NCBI GenBank assembly: GCA_023435025.1
Contig: JAEYSE010000008.1
Span: 1 to 33,710, forward strand
Length of the DNA: 33,710 nucleotides
Direction: 5' to 3'
Source of the DNA: Bacillota bacterium
GTDB lineage: Bacteria; Bacillota; Clostridia; Christensenellales; CAG-138
In this document: positions 15,829 through 23,738 of the stretch, in pieces
Numbering within the stretch: position 1 is the stretch's first letter
Layout: each line of letters opens with the position of its first letter
Translations under genes and position numbers: made by a program
The notes under the pieces: generated by a model
Seen by the model: only the letters and a program-made list of their open reading frames with translations
Database searches by the model: none
What the model was told of the DNA's origin: nothing

Positions 15829-16833
15829 TTATGCTATCGGTATTATCGCTTCGCGCACAACCGATGCGCGTGCTTCGTCTCGTTGAATTTCCGTGAGTTC
15901 CCCGCCAGTACGCTGTTCCAGGCATGCGCTCTGGATATCGGTCAACAGCTTGTTCAGTGTCGCCTGCGCATCCTTGGGTAGTATGCCCATGCCGCAGCCC
16001 AGCTTGAGGTTTGAAATATTCTCCATGGCCTCCTTGGTGGAAAGCTTGCGCGCGTAGCGCAGCATCCCGCAGGAACGGTATACGATATCCTCCACCTCCA
16101 AGCGGTTATTGCGGTAAAGCGCATCCCGTACGCTGCGCTCATGGTCGATCACCCGCGTGATGGTTGCGATCAGGTTGCTGACAATGTCCTCCTCCAGCAC
16201 GCCCAGAGTCATCTGGTTGCTGATCTGGTAAATGTGCCCGGGCGTGCTGCTGCCTTCGCCGTATATGCCGCGCACGGCGTAGCCCAGCTTGCTGATTGTG
16301 GAAAGCAGCTCTTCCGTCTGCCCGGTTAAGGAAAGCGCAGGCAAGTGCAGCATAACGGACGCCCGCATGCCTGAACCCACGTTGGTGGGGCAGGCCGTCA
16401 AATAACCAAGCTCCTCGTCAAACGCATAAGGGAGTTTTGCAGAGAGCATATTGTCTATGGACATGGAAAGCGTATCCGCCTCTTCCAGTTGCATTCCGGG
16501 CAGCATGGCCTGTATACGCAGATGATCCTCCTCCCCAATCAGTATGGAGACCGTCTCGTCTTTGCTTATGAGCGCCGCGCCCTGCCCGCTCTGCGCAAGA
16601 TCAGGGCTGATGAGATGCCGCTCCACCAGCAGCCTGCGCTCACGCACCGGCAATTCCGGCATGCGCACAAGCATAAAATCGTGCTTGCGGTTAATGGCGT
16701 CATTCACACGGTCCACCAATTCCTTCACGTGGGACTCCGTCATATTGTGCGGAAACGGCATGTTGGCCAGGTTACGCGCCAGCCGCACGCGGGAGGAAAG
16801 CACAATATCCTTTACGTCCTTACCATCCTTCAT
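15829..16833 (-). CDS. mcsB: Protein arginine kinase McsB
   Basis: The 334-residue protein belongs to the phosphagen-kinase fold: VLSSRVRLARNLANMPFP binds ATP phosphate and CPTNVGSGMRASVMLHLP carries the catalytic-loop Cys. The C-terminal RDEARA (near the end) matches the RDxxRA motif of the phospho-arginine pocket in McsB. McsB phosphorylates arginines on misfolded proteins and on CtsR, marking them for ClpCP. Its ATG overlaps the mcsA stop as ATGA, so it is translationally coupled to its activator. Confidence 0.96.
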   Translation of the reverse strand: MKDGKDVKDIVLSSRVRLARNLANMPFPHNMTESHVKELVDRVNDAINRKHDFMLVRMPELPVRERRLLVERHLISPDLAQSGQGAALISKDETVSILIGEEDHLRIQAMLPGMQLEEADTLSMSIDNMLSAKLPYAFDEELGYLTACPTNVGSGMRASVMLHLPALSLTGQTEELLSTISKLGYAVRGIYGEGSSTPGHIYQISNQMTLGVLEEDIVSNLIATITRVIDHERSVRDALYRNNRLEVEDIVYRSCGMLRYARKLSTKEAMENISNLKLGCGMGILPKDAQATLNKLLTDIQSACLEQRTGGELTEIQRDEARASVVREAIIPIA

Positions 16834-17330
16834 GTGGTCTCTCCCCCTTCCAATACGCGCAGGCGGTCCCGCAACTCCGCGGCACGCTCATAGCGTTCTT
16901 CTGCAATCGCTTTCTTCAGCTCCTCGCGCAGGCGTCCACATTCGGACTTCGGCCCGCAGGGGGCCTCCCGCTCCGCAGCACGCTGCTGCTTCTTTTCCTC
17001 TACCAGCTGAGGCTTACGGCCCACATGCCGGAGTTTGCCCCCTTGCGCACGTTTGATGACGGGCGTGAGCGCGCTCTCGAATGTTTTATAGCACTCCGAG
17101 CAGCCCAACAGCCCCGTCTTCTGAAAACGCGTAAAGCTGTTTCCGCAGGAGCAGGCGGGCACTTGCTGCGTCATGGCCTGGACGCCGGACAGAAGATCCA
17201 TAATGGAGGGCAAAGAGAACTGCGCGCTCTTTGCGCACTCCGCGCAGAGATAGTGTTCCTGTTTGATGCCGTTTATAATTGTGACCGTATGTACACCGGC
17301 CTGATTTACTTTACAATTGTCGCATAGCAT
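16830..17330 (-). CDS. mcsA: McsA, zinc-finger activator of McsB
   Basis: The 166-residue protein has four CxxC-type pairs in the first half (CDNC, CAEC, a CSC-containing pair and CSEC), enough for two zinc sites. It ends with a UVR-type helix (LKKAIAEERYERAAELRDRL). McsA activates and anchors McsB. The ATG at 17330 overlaps the ctsR stop (TAATG), with AAAGGGGTG upstream. Confidence 0.95.
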   Translation of the reverse strand: MLCDNCKVNQAGVHTVTIINGIKQEHYLCAECAKSAQFSLPSIMDLLSGVQAMTQQVPACSCGNSFTRFQKTGLLGCSECYKTFESALTPVIKRAQGGKLRHVGRKPQLVEEKKQQRAAEREAPCGPKSECGRLREELKKAIAEERYERAAELRDRLRVLEGGETT

Positions 17331-17797
17331 TATGATGCACCCCTTTCACCCAGTTGCAAAAGCGAAGTCAACATCCCCCGTAAAATCCGCGCCCGCGCAC
17401 CATCCTCAAGTTCCTGCGTGGGCAGGCTACAGGCGTCCGCTGCGGCTAGGATTAGTCTTGCCTCCCGCTCGCCCAACGCTTTGGCCGCCATCAGGCGGGC
17501 GATTATCGCATGCGCTTCGTGCCTGGTGAGCGCCTCCCCGATGCCGCAGACCGTGTCATGCAGCGGATTATCGCGGCCGGTTTCTACGCGCATCACCCGG
17601 ATATATCCTCCCCCGCCCCTGCGGGAAACGATGACATAGCCGTGATCCAGCGTGAAACGCGTGCTTAGCACATAGTTGATCTGAGAAGGTGCGCAGGCAA
17701 AATGCTGTGCAAGCTCGTTTCGCTGGAGCGATATTTCATCGCTTTGCTCCATTAGTTCTTTGATAAACAGCTCTATGCTGTCCGAAAGTATGGACAC
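17330..17797 (-). CDS. ctsR: Transcriptional repressor CtsR
   Basis: The 155-residue protein matches the family length when started at GTG 17797, which has AAGGAGG at seven bases; a longer reading from 17917 would include the promoter and CtsR box. It starts SILSDSIELFIKELMEQS, has an HTH (LAQHFACAPSQINYVLSTRF) and the RGGGGYIRV wing that senses heat in Bacillus CtsR. It represses clp genes until heat or McsB inactivates it. It is the first gene of the ctsR-mcsA-mcsB-clpC operon. Confidence 0.96.
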   Translation of the reverse strand: MSILSDSIELFIKELMEQSDEISLQRNELAQHFACAPSQINYVLSTRFTLDHGYVIVSRRGGGGYIRVMRVETGRDNPLHDTVCGIGEALTRHEAHAIIARLMAAKALGEREARLILAAADACSLPTQELEDGARARILRGMLTSLLQLGERGAS

Positions 17798-17816
17798 CAG
17801 TGCGCCTCCTTCCAAC

Positions 17817-17868
17817 TTAGACTTTCTTTGACCTTGGTTTATTATAACACGCAACAACCCGCGAGCAA
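17817..17868 (-). promoter_or_regulatory. ctsR promoter with a CtsR box
   Basis: On the minus strand: TTGCTC (17863-17868), a 16-base spacer, a perfect TATAAT (17841-17846), then GGTCAAAGAAAGTCTAA at 17817-17833. The last is a direct heptad repeat spaced by three, close to the known CtsR operator, with the second half degenerate. It sits just downstream of the -10 box where repressor would block initiation, so the operon is probably autoregulated. Confidence 0.8.
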
Positions 17869-17921
17869 CCCGTTTATTGTAGCAATATTGTGAAACAAAG
17901 AAGGAATGATTGGGCATACAA

Positions 17922-18476
17922 TCAGGGGCGCTTTCCCATCAGGTCCGCAACCTTTTGCAGCGTATTGACGTTGCGGGAGGTAAGTACGCTCCTGAACCGC
18001 TTATTACCCAACACCTTCGCTGCGAATTCGGTTTTCAGCGTGTCCCCTTTGGGCACCGTCCAGAACGCATCCTTTCCTAAAGGGATAAACTGCTCGTCCT
18101 GCCCTCGAGAAGCTTTGGAAAAGGCCTCTTTGAGGGTTATGAGCACATCCGGTTCCTCAATGAGCAGTGCGTACAGGTGGCAGCCGTCCGGTATCGTTAC
18201 CCTGCCCGCGGCCTCCAAAAGCGCTGTGATTTCACCTTCACTACGAAGCAGCACATGCGCGTCGTAGGAAAACGTATTGGATAGCCCGGTATCGATTTTC
18301 GCTTTGTGTGCGCGAATATCCACACCGTCCTCCAACGCGACTATGACGTTCCCTGTCGCCAGCACCGTTTTTGCATCCGGATACCCTATGGATCGGAACG
18401 CTTCTTGCAGCGCCTCCATTTTGATGGAAACGCCGTTCACGTTGATACCGCGCAGGAACACGCAATATCGATTCAT
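17922..18476 (-). CDS. DUF1697 family protein
   Basis: The 184-residue protein opens with the family signature YCVFLRGINVNGVSIKMEAL and continues with LATGNVIVA (usually written TGNV) and the C-terminal KRFRSVLTSRNVNTLQKVADL. No function is established for DUF1697, and no catalytic residues stand out. ATG 18476 has a GGGGGG stretch upstream. It is transcribed in the same direction as ctsR, but a good ctsR promoter lies between them, so they are probably separate units. Confidence 0.9.
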   Translation of the reverse strand: MNRYCVFLRGINVNGVSIKMEALQEAFRSIGYPDAKTVLATGNVIVALEDGVDIRAHKAKIDTGLSNTFSYDAHVLLRSEGEITALLEAAGRVTIPDGCHLYALLIEEPDVLITLKEAFSKASRGQDEQFIPLGKDAFWTVPKGDTLKTEFAAKVLGNKRFRSVLTSRNVNTLQKVADLMGKRP

Positions 18477-18573
18477 GTCGGTTCCCCCCTACGTATTGTG
18501 TGAATTCCGTTATATACTTGATACCCCGCCAAGCGGATTCTTAAAAGGAGTTTTTGAAACGATCAACAAACAA

Positions 18574-18605
18574 CAAAAACAGGCCGCCCGCATAAGCCGG
18601 CGGCC
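18574..18605 (-). terminator. Intrinsic terminator after the CPBP gene (minus strand)
   Basis: The stem GGCCGCC/GGCGGCC (18582-18588 and 18599-18605) is followed on the minus strand by TGTTTTTGTTG. It ends the hydrolase-CPBP transcript. Confidence 0.8.
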
Positions 18606-18636
18606 TTCCAGTTACGAATTCCCATATTGCCGAATA

Positions 18637-19269
18637 TTAAAACAAAAGTACCAAGACGCTGAACAAGTTGGCGGCAAAGTGTGCGATAGCGCTTACCCAG
18701 GCGTTCTTCGTTTTATAAAATATGATCCCATACAGGCAGCCGTTGACCGCAACAAAAAACACGTCATATGCTACAACGACCGCGCTTCCGCTTGCAATAT
18801 GACCAAGCCCGAACAGTATGGACGAAACCAGAAGGGCCATCGGAACTGGCACTGCTTTCTGCAATTGGTTTTGAAAGAACGCGCGCCACGCAATTTCTTC
18901 CCCCACAGCAAACACCATAAGCTGTATCAGCAGCAGTGCCGCCTTGTCGAAGGACACCAGCGCTCCCGCCCTTGAGAGCACATGCTCTACATACTCCGGC
19001 AAAATCAGCTTTGCCAGCCCAACTGCAACAATATCCATCAGCAGCGGCGACGCTACCCACAGCCATATCATTTTGTCGGAAAAGGCCTTGCCGATGCCCT
19101 TTATATCAAAGCCGGTTTGCGCCGCAGGCGCCTTCCCGTTTTCCAGAAAGAAGAATACAACGCCGATTATAACGGTTAACCCCGCGAGGGGCAGCCCAAA
19201 AAGGTTTGTTAAGGAAAGTATGGCCATTGCAACGAGCGCCACAAGACTAAGCTTTTTTATGTTTTTCAT
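18637..19269 (-). CDS. CPBP family intramembrane glutamic endopeptidase
   Basis: The 210-residue protein has several membrane helices and the three CPBP (Rce1/Abi) motifs: EEIAWR with Glu124, Glu125 and Arg129; FGLGH with Phe153 and His157; and HFAAN with His197 and Asn201. These residues form the intramembrane active site. Substrates in Firmicutes are mostly unknown; some members give self-immunity to bacteriocins. ATG 19269 follows GAGGTG, and the gene lies nine bases after the hydrolase gene, so they share a transcript. Confidence 0.9.
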   Translation of the reverse strand: MKNIKKLSLVALVAMAILSLTNLFGLPLAGLTVIIGVVFFFLENGKAPAAQTGFDIKGIGKAFSDKMIWLWVASPLLMDIVAVGLAKLILPEYVEHVLSRAGALVSFDKAALLLIQLMVFAVGEEIAWRAFFQNQLQKAVPVPMALLVSSILFGLGHIASGSAVVVAYDVFFVAVNGCLYGIIFYKTKNAWVSAIAHFAANLFSVLVLLF

Positions 19270-19278
19270 TGTTACACC

Positions 19279-20565
19279 TCAATATGTTCCGGCGGAACGA
19301 AAACTGCCGGTATCCTTTAGATAACAGTCAAAGAACTCCAGAATAATGCGGTTCATTGTTTCAAGGCAGTAAAGCTGATCAATCTCCGTTCTGCGCCCGG
19401 AATCCAGAGCGTTCGCCAGGATTGGTGAAACCAGCGCGAGGTCGGTCAGGCTCATATGCTGCGCGCCGCGGAACACTACCTCGTAGGACGCTGGCGCCGT
19501 GGCGGATACCAGCCGGTTTTCAAAGTACTCCTCATCGTCCATCAGTATGCCGTTTTCATAGAGATACTGCGAATAAATGTGGAGCAGCGGCGTCGGGTAG
19601 GGTTCGGGGTTTACCGTATAGCTGTCATTCTCTACGCCTGTGAGCTCGCACATCATGGGTGCATCGATATTTATGACTGCGTCAATGTCGCTTCTCACCC
19701 TTGGGACGCCCATTGCCGCAGCCCCGCCAAGGGAATGCCCGAACACGCCGATTTGGGAGTGATCCACTAGATCGTAAACACCGCCGAGACCGGCAAGCAC
19801 CGTATCGATAGCAAAATTGATGTCCGTAACCCGGATATCCATCCATTTTTGGAACAATTTCAGATTTTCTTCCTTGTTATCGCTTAAAGCGGCATATTCG
19901 CCCATGTAGCCAGCGTCCACAACCGTCACCTTTTCCTGATCGTTCACCGTAAAAAACGAGTGGTACGGATGGTCAATGGAGCAAACCACATAGCCGTGGC
20001 TCGCCAGCTCCATAAAAGCGGATTCGTTGCTGTTTTTGACGCCGCAGAACCCATGAGAGAAGACCACCAGCGGAAATTTCCCCTGTGCAACCTCGGGATA
20101 CCAGAACGCGACATTGACCTCCCTGTTTTCCCCTGCGGGCGAGTACGCTTCCTCTCGGCTCCCATCCACATAGGTATATTGGGCGGTCTCCACGCCATAT
20201 TGGCCTGTGATTTCCGGGTGCTCGTATTGCGGGAATAGAATTGCCGGAAGCAGGACTGCGCCAAATAACAGGGTGCCCCCAATTCCCACAAGGACCGCCC
20301 TGCCCCTGCGAAACGGCTTATCTTTTGGCCGGATAAAAAGACCGATGAGGCTGCTGATTGATAAAACTGACAGCACAATAACCAACGGTATCCACCGGAA
20401 GCTCCATTGATAGACACCCAGAAACAGCAGCACCAGCACAATGCCTAGGGCAGAAAGACACATGATCCGCCTTAAAACCGGCTGCCTTTGTTTGCGTATG
20501 CAACAATATACCGTGTACCCGGCCTGCAAAAGTATTGCAAGCAGCAGCGTAATACTCCCCAACAA
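19279..20565 (-). CDS. Membrane-anchored alpha/beta hydrolase (PAF-acetylhydrolase/dienelactone-hydrolase-like)
   Basis: Counted from TTG 20565 the protein has 428 residues: about four N-terminal transmembrane helices, then an alpha/beta-hydrolase with an oxyanion loop VVFSHGFCG and the nucleophile elbow GHSLGG (Ser278), plus likely acid VINIDAP and late His in GAQHMS. It should be a membrane-bound lipase or esterase. The TTG start is chosen because a sigma-A promoter (20591-20619) puts the mRNA start near 20584 and GGAGGGG lies six bases before the TTG. ATG 20580 would have almost no leader, and a start at 20619 would precede the transcript. Confidence 0.82.
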   Translation of the reverse strand: MLGSITLLLAILLQAGYTVYCCIRKQRQPVLRRIMCLSALGIVLVLLFLGVYQWSFRWIPLVIVLSVLSISSLIGLFIRPKDKPFRRGRAVLVGIGGTLLFGAVLLPAILFPQYEHPEITGQYGVETAQYTYVDGSREEAYSPAGENREVNVAFWYPEVAQGKFPLVVFSHGFCGVKNSNESAFMELASHGYVVCSIDHPYHSFFTVNDQEKVTVVDAGYMGEYAALSDNKEENLKLFQKWMDIRVTDINFAIDTVLAGLGGVYDLVDHSQIGVFGHSLGGAAAMGVPRVRSDIDAVINIDAPMMCELTGVENDSYTVNPEPYPTPLLHIYSQYLYENGILMDDEEYFENRLVSATAPASYEVVFRGAQHMSLTDLALVSPILANALDSGRRTEIDQLYCLETMNRIILEFFDCYLKDTGSFRSAGTY

Positions 20566-20590
20566 GTAAAACCCCTCCATTTCGTATCGA

Positions 20591-20619
20591 AGTATAGGCG
20601 CTTGCCTATCGTTCGTCAA
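20591..20619 (-). promoter_or_regulatory. Promoter of the hydrolase-CPBP operon
   Basis: On the minus strand TTGACG (20614-20619) is spaced 17 bases from TATACT (20591-20596). It places transcription start near 20584 and decides the start codon of the hydrolase gene. A direct repeat (20631-20660) lies just upstream. Confidence 0.7.
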
Positions 20620-20630
20620 TGAAATGGAGG

Positions 20631-20660
20631 GTAAGTTGCGCTATGTGGCTGTAAGTTACA
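20631..20660. promoter_or_regulatory. 20-bp-period direct repeat, candidate LytTR binding site
   Basis: GTAAGTTGCG (20631-20640) and GTAAGTTACA (20651-20660) share GTAAGTT and repeat exactly 20 bp apart. LytTR regulators such as AgrA and ComE bind two short copies containing GTT spaced about 21 bp. The repeat lies between the DUF3021 stop and the -35 box of the hydrolase-CPBP promoter, next to a LytTR gene. Binding is inferred. Confidence 0.55.
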
Positions 20661-21089
20661 TTACTCCCGGTTTTGCAGGGCTTTTAAGCCCTCATTGATG
20701 TTCCTGGCTTCCCTGCTTTCCAGAGCCCAGCTTATGAGGTTTACCGCCAGATAAACCATGAACACCACAAACATGAACAGCAGTATATCCGTAACATTGG
20801 TCAGATTTCCGTTAAGCCACGCAAGTATTGTGAGCAGTGCTTCCAAAGCAGCCAAATGCAATACTTTTCTAATAATTGTCTGCCGCAAATTTAATTCCTT
20901 TTTGGAATACAAAATAATAGATGGAAGCGTCCCCAAAATGCCACTGATCACCGGAGAATAAAATGCGTGATATCCAAACGTAAGCCCTGGACTAAGAACC
21001 GGCCCTATTATGGCAGTCGCCACATTGACGCAGGTTGTGATGATAAAAAACTGCAGCGCGCATTCCTTCAAAAAGGCACGAAAGCTCAT
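20661..21089 (-). CDS. DUF3021 family membrane protein
   Basis: The 142-residue protein has four hydrophobic helices and begins MSFRAFLKECALQFF; this architecture and its place behind a LytTR gene are typical of DUF3021. The function is not established, but the fixed pairing suggests it senses a signal or tempers the LytTR regulator at the membrane. Its ATG overlaps the LytTR stop (CTATGA), with GGAGG seven bases upstream, so the two are coupled. Confidence 0.88.
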   Translation of the reverse strand: MSFRAFLKECALQFFIITTCVNVATAIIGPVLSPGLTFGYHAFYSPVISGILGTLPSIILYSKKELNLRQTIIRKVLHLAALEALLTILAWLNGNLTNVTDILLFMFVVFMVYLAVNLISWALESREARNINEGLKALQNRE

Positions 21090-21532
21090 AGGCTGCCTCC
21101 AGACAAAAAAGACTTGAGCGCAGGAACATATTGGCGGGATATGATGATTTCCTCCCCGTTATATAACCTGGCCGTAAACCGACCATTAAAAATCGGATAT
21201 ACGCTGTCAATCTTCATGAGGTTCACCACCATGGACTTGGAGCACCTGAAAAAGCGCTGCGCATCATACGCCCGTTCAAATTCATAGAGCTTGCATTTTA
21301 ATTCGAACGTCTCCTTTTGCGTATACGCAAACACACGGTTGTCCACGGCTTCCACATAGAAGATGTCCTGCAAAAAAAGCTGCGTTACCCGGTCATGGAC
21401 ATAGCCAACCAGCGAAATTTCTGTTGATTTCACATAATTGACGATGCCTTTTACCTGATCGGTGACTTTGTAACACTGGACAATCACCTGTTCGTCCCTG
21501 CTTTGTTCTATTTTCTCTACGGATACCTTCAC
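21086..21532 (-). CDS. LytTR-domain DNA-binding regulator
   Basis: The 148-residue protein has a short N-terminal region (VKVSVEKIEQSRDEQVIVQC) and a C-terminal LytTR domain: LQDIFYVEAVDNRVFAYT, then FFRCSKSMVVNLMKIDSV and a final GEEIIISRQYVPALK. There is no receiver domain. The frame is open further to ATG 21658, but a promoter (21565-21593) followed by GAGG six bases before GTG 21532 supports the shorter form, which is also the usual length of LytTR proteins paired with DUF3021. It probably controls itself or the adjacent hydrolase-CPBP operon. Confidence 0.85.
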   Translation of the reverse strand: MKVSVEKIEQSRDEQVIVQCYKVTDQVKGIVNYVKSTEISLVGYVHDRVTQLFLQDIFYVEAVDNRVFAYTQKETFELKCKLYEFERAYDAQRFFRCSKSMVVNLMKIDSVYPIFNGRFTARLYNGEEIIISRQYVPALKSFLSGGSL

Positions 21533-21564
21533 AAGCCACCTCGGAAAGCAATTGCGTTTAACCA

Positions 21565-21593
21565 ATTCTACCAAATCGGAGGGAGGAGCACAA
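21565..21593 (-). promoter_or_regulatory. Probable promoter of the LytTR-DUF3021 operon
   Basis: On the minus strand TTGTGC (21588-21593), a 17-base spacer and TAGAAT (21565-21570). It lies inside the longer possible reading of the regulator gene and argues for the GTG start at 21532. Confidence 0.5.
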
Positions 21594-21665
21594 ACATGGA
21601 ATTTAAACCTTTGCGCCTTGCCGGTTTCCCTTGTTTTGGTTGTTTTCCTTTTGTTCATTCTTTTA

Positions 21666-21674
21666 TGCTATAAT
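21666..21674 (+). promoter_or_regulatory. Extended -10 promoter of the large lipoprotein gene
   Basis: TGC followed by a perfect TATAAT (21669-21674) is an extended -10 element. No convincing -35 box is seen at the right distance. The leader to ATG 21715 is about 34 bases. Confidence 0.55.
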
Positions 21675-21714
21675 ATCATAGAAATTCAAGTTTCCGTTAT
21701 GAAGGAGATCATCC

Positions 21715-23709
21715 ATGAGAACCCGTGCAGCACTGTGCCTCCTGCTTGTACTTCTTTTGAGCGCCTGCGCAAAACCGCAGCAGGCGCAATCGGAGACCGT
21801 TCTGCCTGGCTACATCGGCGCGGGTGAGACCGCATATGGCGGCAGCGCGGAGGGCGTCGGTGATTTGAACCTTAAGAACCTTGCTATATCGACGGAAACC
21901 GTGGAAGGTGTAAACGAAACGGTTCTTTCGCTGCGCTTTGTTGCGGGCAGCCGCATGTCCGGCGGAGCCGCGGAAACCGAGAACAGCGGCGTCCCAGTTT
22001 ATTCCGCCTATACGCTCGATTCTCCCGCGCGGCTGATTGTTTCGTTTGACAACCTCGCCTATTGGGACTATTCGCACGCGCTGGAATGGAACGATCCGTT
22101 TTTGAAGGGAACATTTCAATATTCTCTGTTTGATAGCCCGCGCGTGAACATCTGCTTCCAATTATCTGGCCCGGTCAATTTGAAAACCTCGGAAGAGGGA
22201 GATACGCTCACAATTCGTCTGCGACCCAAGACCATGGAGGACAATCCGCAATATTTTGTGACCATGCAGGCGTTTGACGATTACTGCGCGGGCAACGTTT
22301 CCGCGGAAATAGACGCTTCCCCCACCCTCTCCAACGATCTGAACAACAAACTTTTGATTTCACCGCCTTTTGCGACGGAGGCGGACGCAAAAACATATTT
22401 GGAAAACGCCAAGACCAGCTACCCTCAGATTCCGCAAGAGCATTACGCCGTCGTTTCGCTTGGTTTAAATCAGCTTCCGGCGTTTAATGCAACGCTCAAT
22501 TACTTAACAGCCATGGAAACCCCCGCCGTAAGGCTTTTAGACGGCACGGAGCTGACATTGCCCGCCATTGTACCGGACGGGCTGTACCTTTGCGACCTAC
22601 CCAACAGCGAGGGCATTTTATGCAGCAAGGAGCTTCCTGCGGCTGCCGGGGAAGCACCCTACCAGGAACTTTACATCGTAAGACCGGACGGGCAGACGAC
22701 TTTGGCGATGTCCTTTGAATTCTCCGCCATAGAAAAAGCGCAATACTCGCCGGACGGGCGAAGGCTTGCCGTATTGGAGCGCTCCAGCGACGGCACGCAC
22801 CTGTATGTGTTTGACGCGGATACGTATGAGCTTCTTAACGATCTTTCGGAAATGGGCTTTGGCGGCAACACAAGTACATTTATCTGGAACAGCCTTGGAA
22901 CCACGATTTACGCAATCACCGGCATATCCGGAATAGAGCTACACCAGTTTGACTACTCCATACCCGACGAAGCAAGCCGCCACAGCCTGGTGGACCGCAA
23001 CAGCGTGGACGAAGGCTCGCTCGGCTTTTATGACGGGGAACTTTACTTTGCACATGCTACGATGGAGGACGGCTCCATTCTCTACCGCATCAAGCCGGAG
23101 GGCGGCATCCGCAAGCCGTTCCGCAGCGGCAGCCGGTTCGTCGTTTCATCTGACGCGCGCTATATGGCAATTGTGGATTCGAGTGAAGGAACCGTAGCGG
23201 CTTCGCAGGGAAGCGCGCTTATGCTTTATGAAACCGCCACGGGAAATACGGCCACCATAACGGACGACTTTTACCCGTATGACGCACTGTTCTCCAAGGA
23301 CTGCATGCGGCTTTATTATATAGAAAGCCGCATCTCCGGCGGCCAGACGGAGGATGACACCGCCACCGCTGGAGAGGATGATACGGCGGCGGACAGCGCC
23401 TCCGATACAGCGGATACCGCCTCCCCCGCGCCGGATGAAAGCGCAGCACCCACAGAAACGCCCGAACCCGTCACCACGGCTGACCCATACCCCTACACGC
23501 TGTGGGTATACGACATTGCAACGGGTAAAAGCGAACGGCTCCTTGACCTCTCCTCGCCCGAACTCTACGCCGGAAGCAGGAATGACACGCTCATGTTCAA
23601 CCGCTATGAAACGGACGACAGCGGAACACTTATACGCGCAACCTACCTGCTGGATTTAAACGCGCTTGTGACTACTGACAAGGACGGGGAGGCGGCGGCG
23701 GCCGAATAA
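21715..23709 (+). CDS. Large lipoprotein with AMIN-like, SPOR-like and beta-propeller regions
   Basis: The 664-residue protein has a lipoprotein signal (LLLSAC, Cys18) and AAGGAG before ATG 21715. Residues about 50-165 look like an AMIN-type beta domain (TLDSPARLIVSFDNL). Residues about 205-255 resemble a SPOR-like fold (ATEADAKTYLENAKTSYPQI). The rest has repeated strands of a TolB/WD40-like propeller (QYSPDGRRLAVLERSSDGTH). A linker of Asp, Thr, Ala, Ser and Pro at about residues 543-587 interrupts the propeller. AMIN and SPOR regions bind peptidoglycan in other proteins, so a wall-associated role is plausible. Domain calls are by pattern. Confidence 0.75.
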   Translation: MRTRAALCLLLVLLLSACAKPQQAQSETVLPGYIGAGETAYGGSAEGVGDLNLKNLAISTETVEGVNETVLSLRFVAGSRMSGGAAETENSGVPVYSAYTLDSPARLIVSFDNLAYWDYSHALEWNDPFLKGTFQYSLFDSPRVNICFQLSGPVNLKTSEEGDTLTIRLRPKTMEDNPQYFVTMQAFDDYCAGNVSAEIDASPTLSNDLNNKLLISPPFATEADAKTYLENAKTSYPQIPQEHYAVVSLGLNQLPAFNATLNYLTAMETPAVRLLDGTELTLPAIVPDGLYLCDLPNSEGILCSKELPAAAGEAPYQELYIVRPDGQTTLAMSFEFSAIEKAQYSPDGRRLAVLERSSDGTHLYVFDADTYELLNDLSEMGFGGNTSTFIWNSLGTTIYAITGISGIELHQFDYSIPDEASRHSLVDRNSVDEGSLGFYDGELYFAHATMEDGSILYRIKPEGGIRKPFRSGSRFVVSSDARYMAIVDSSEGTVAASQGSALMLYETATGNTATITDDFYPYDALFSKDCMRLYYIESRISGGQTEDDTATAGEDDTAADSASDTADTASPAPDESAAPTETPEPVTTADPYPYTLWVYDIATGKSERLLDLSSPELYAGSRNDTLMFNRYETDDSGTLIRATYLLDLNALVTTDKDGEAAAAE

Positions 23710-23738
23710 GCCGATCATTCGCCTTTAAAGGAGAACAT

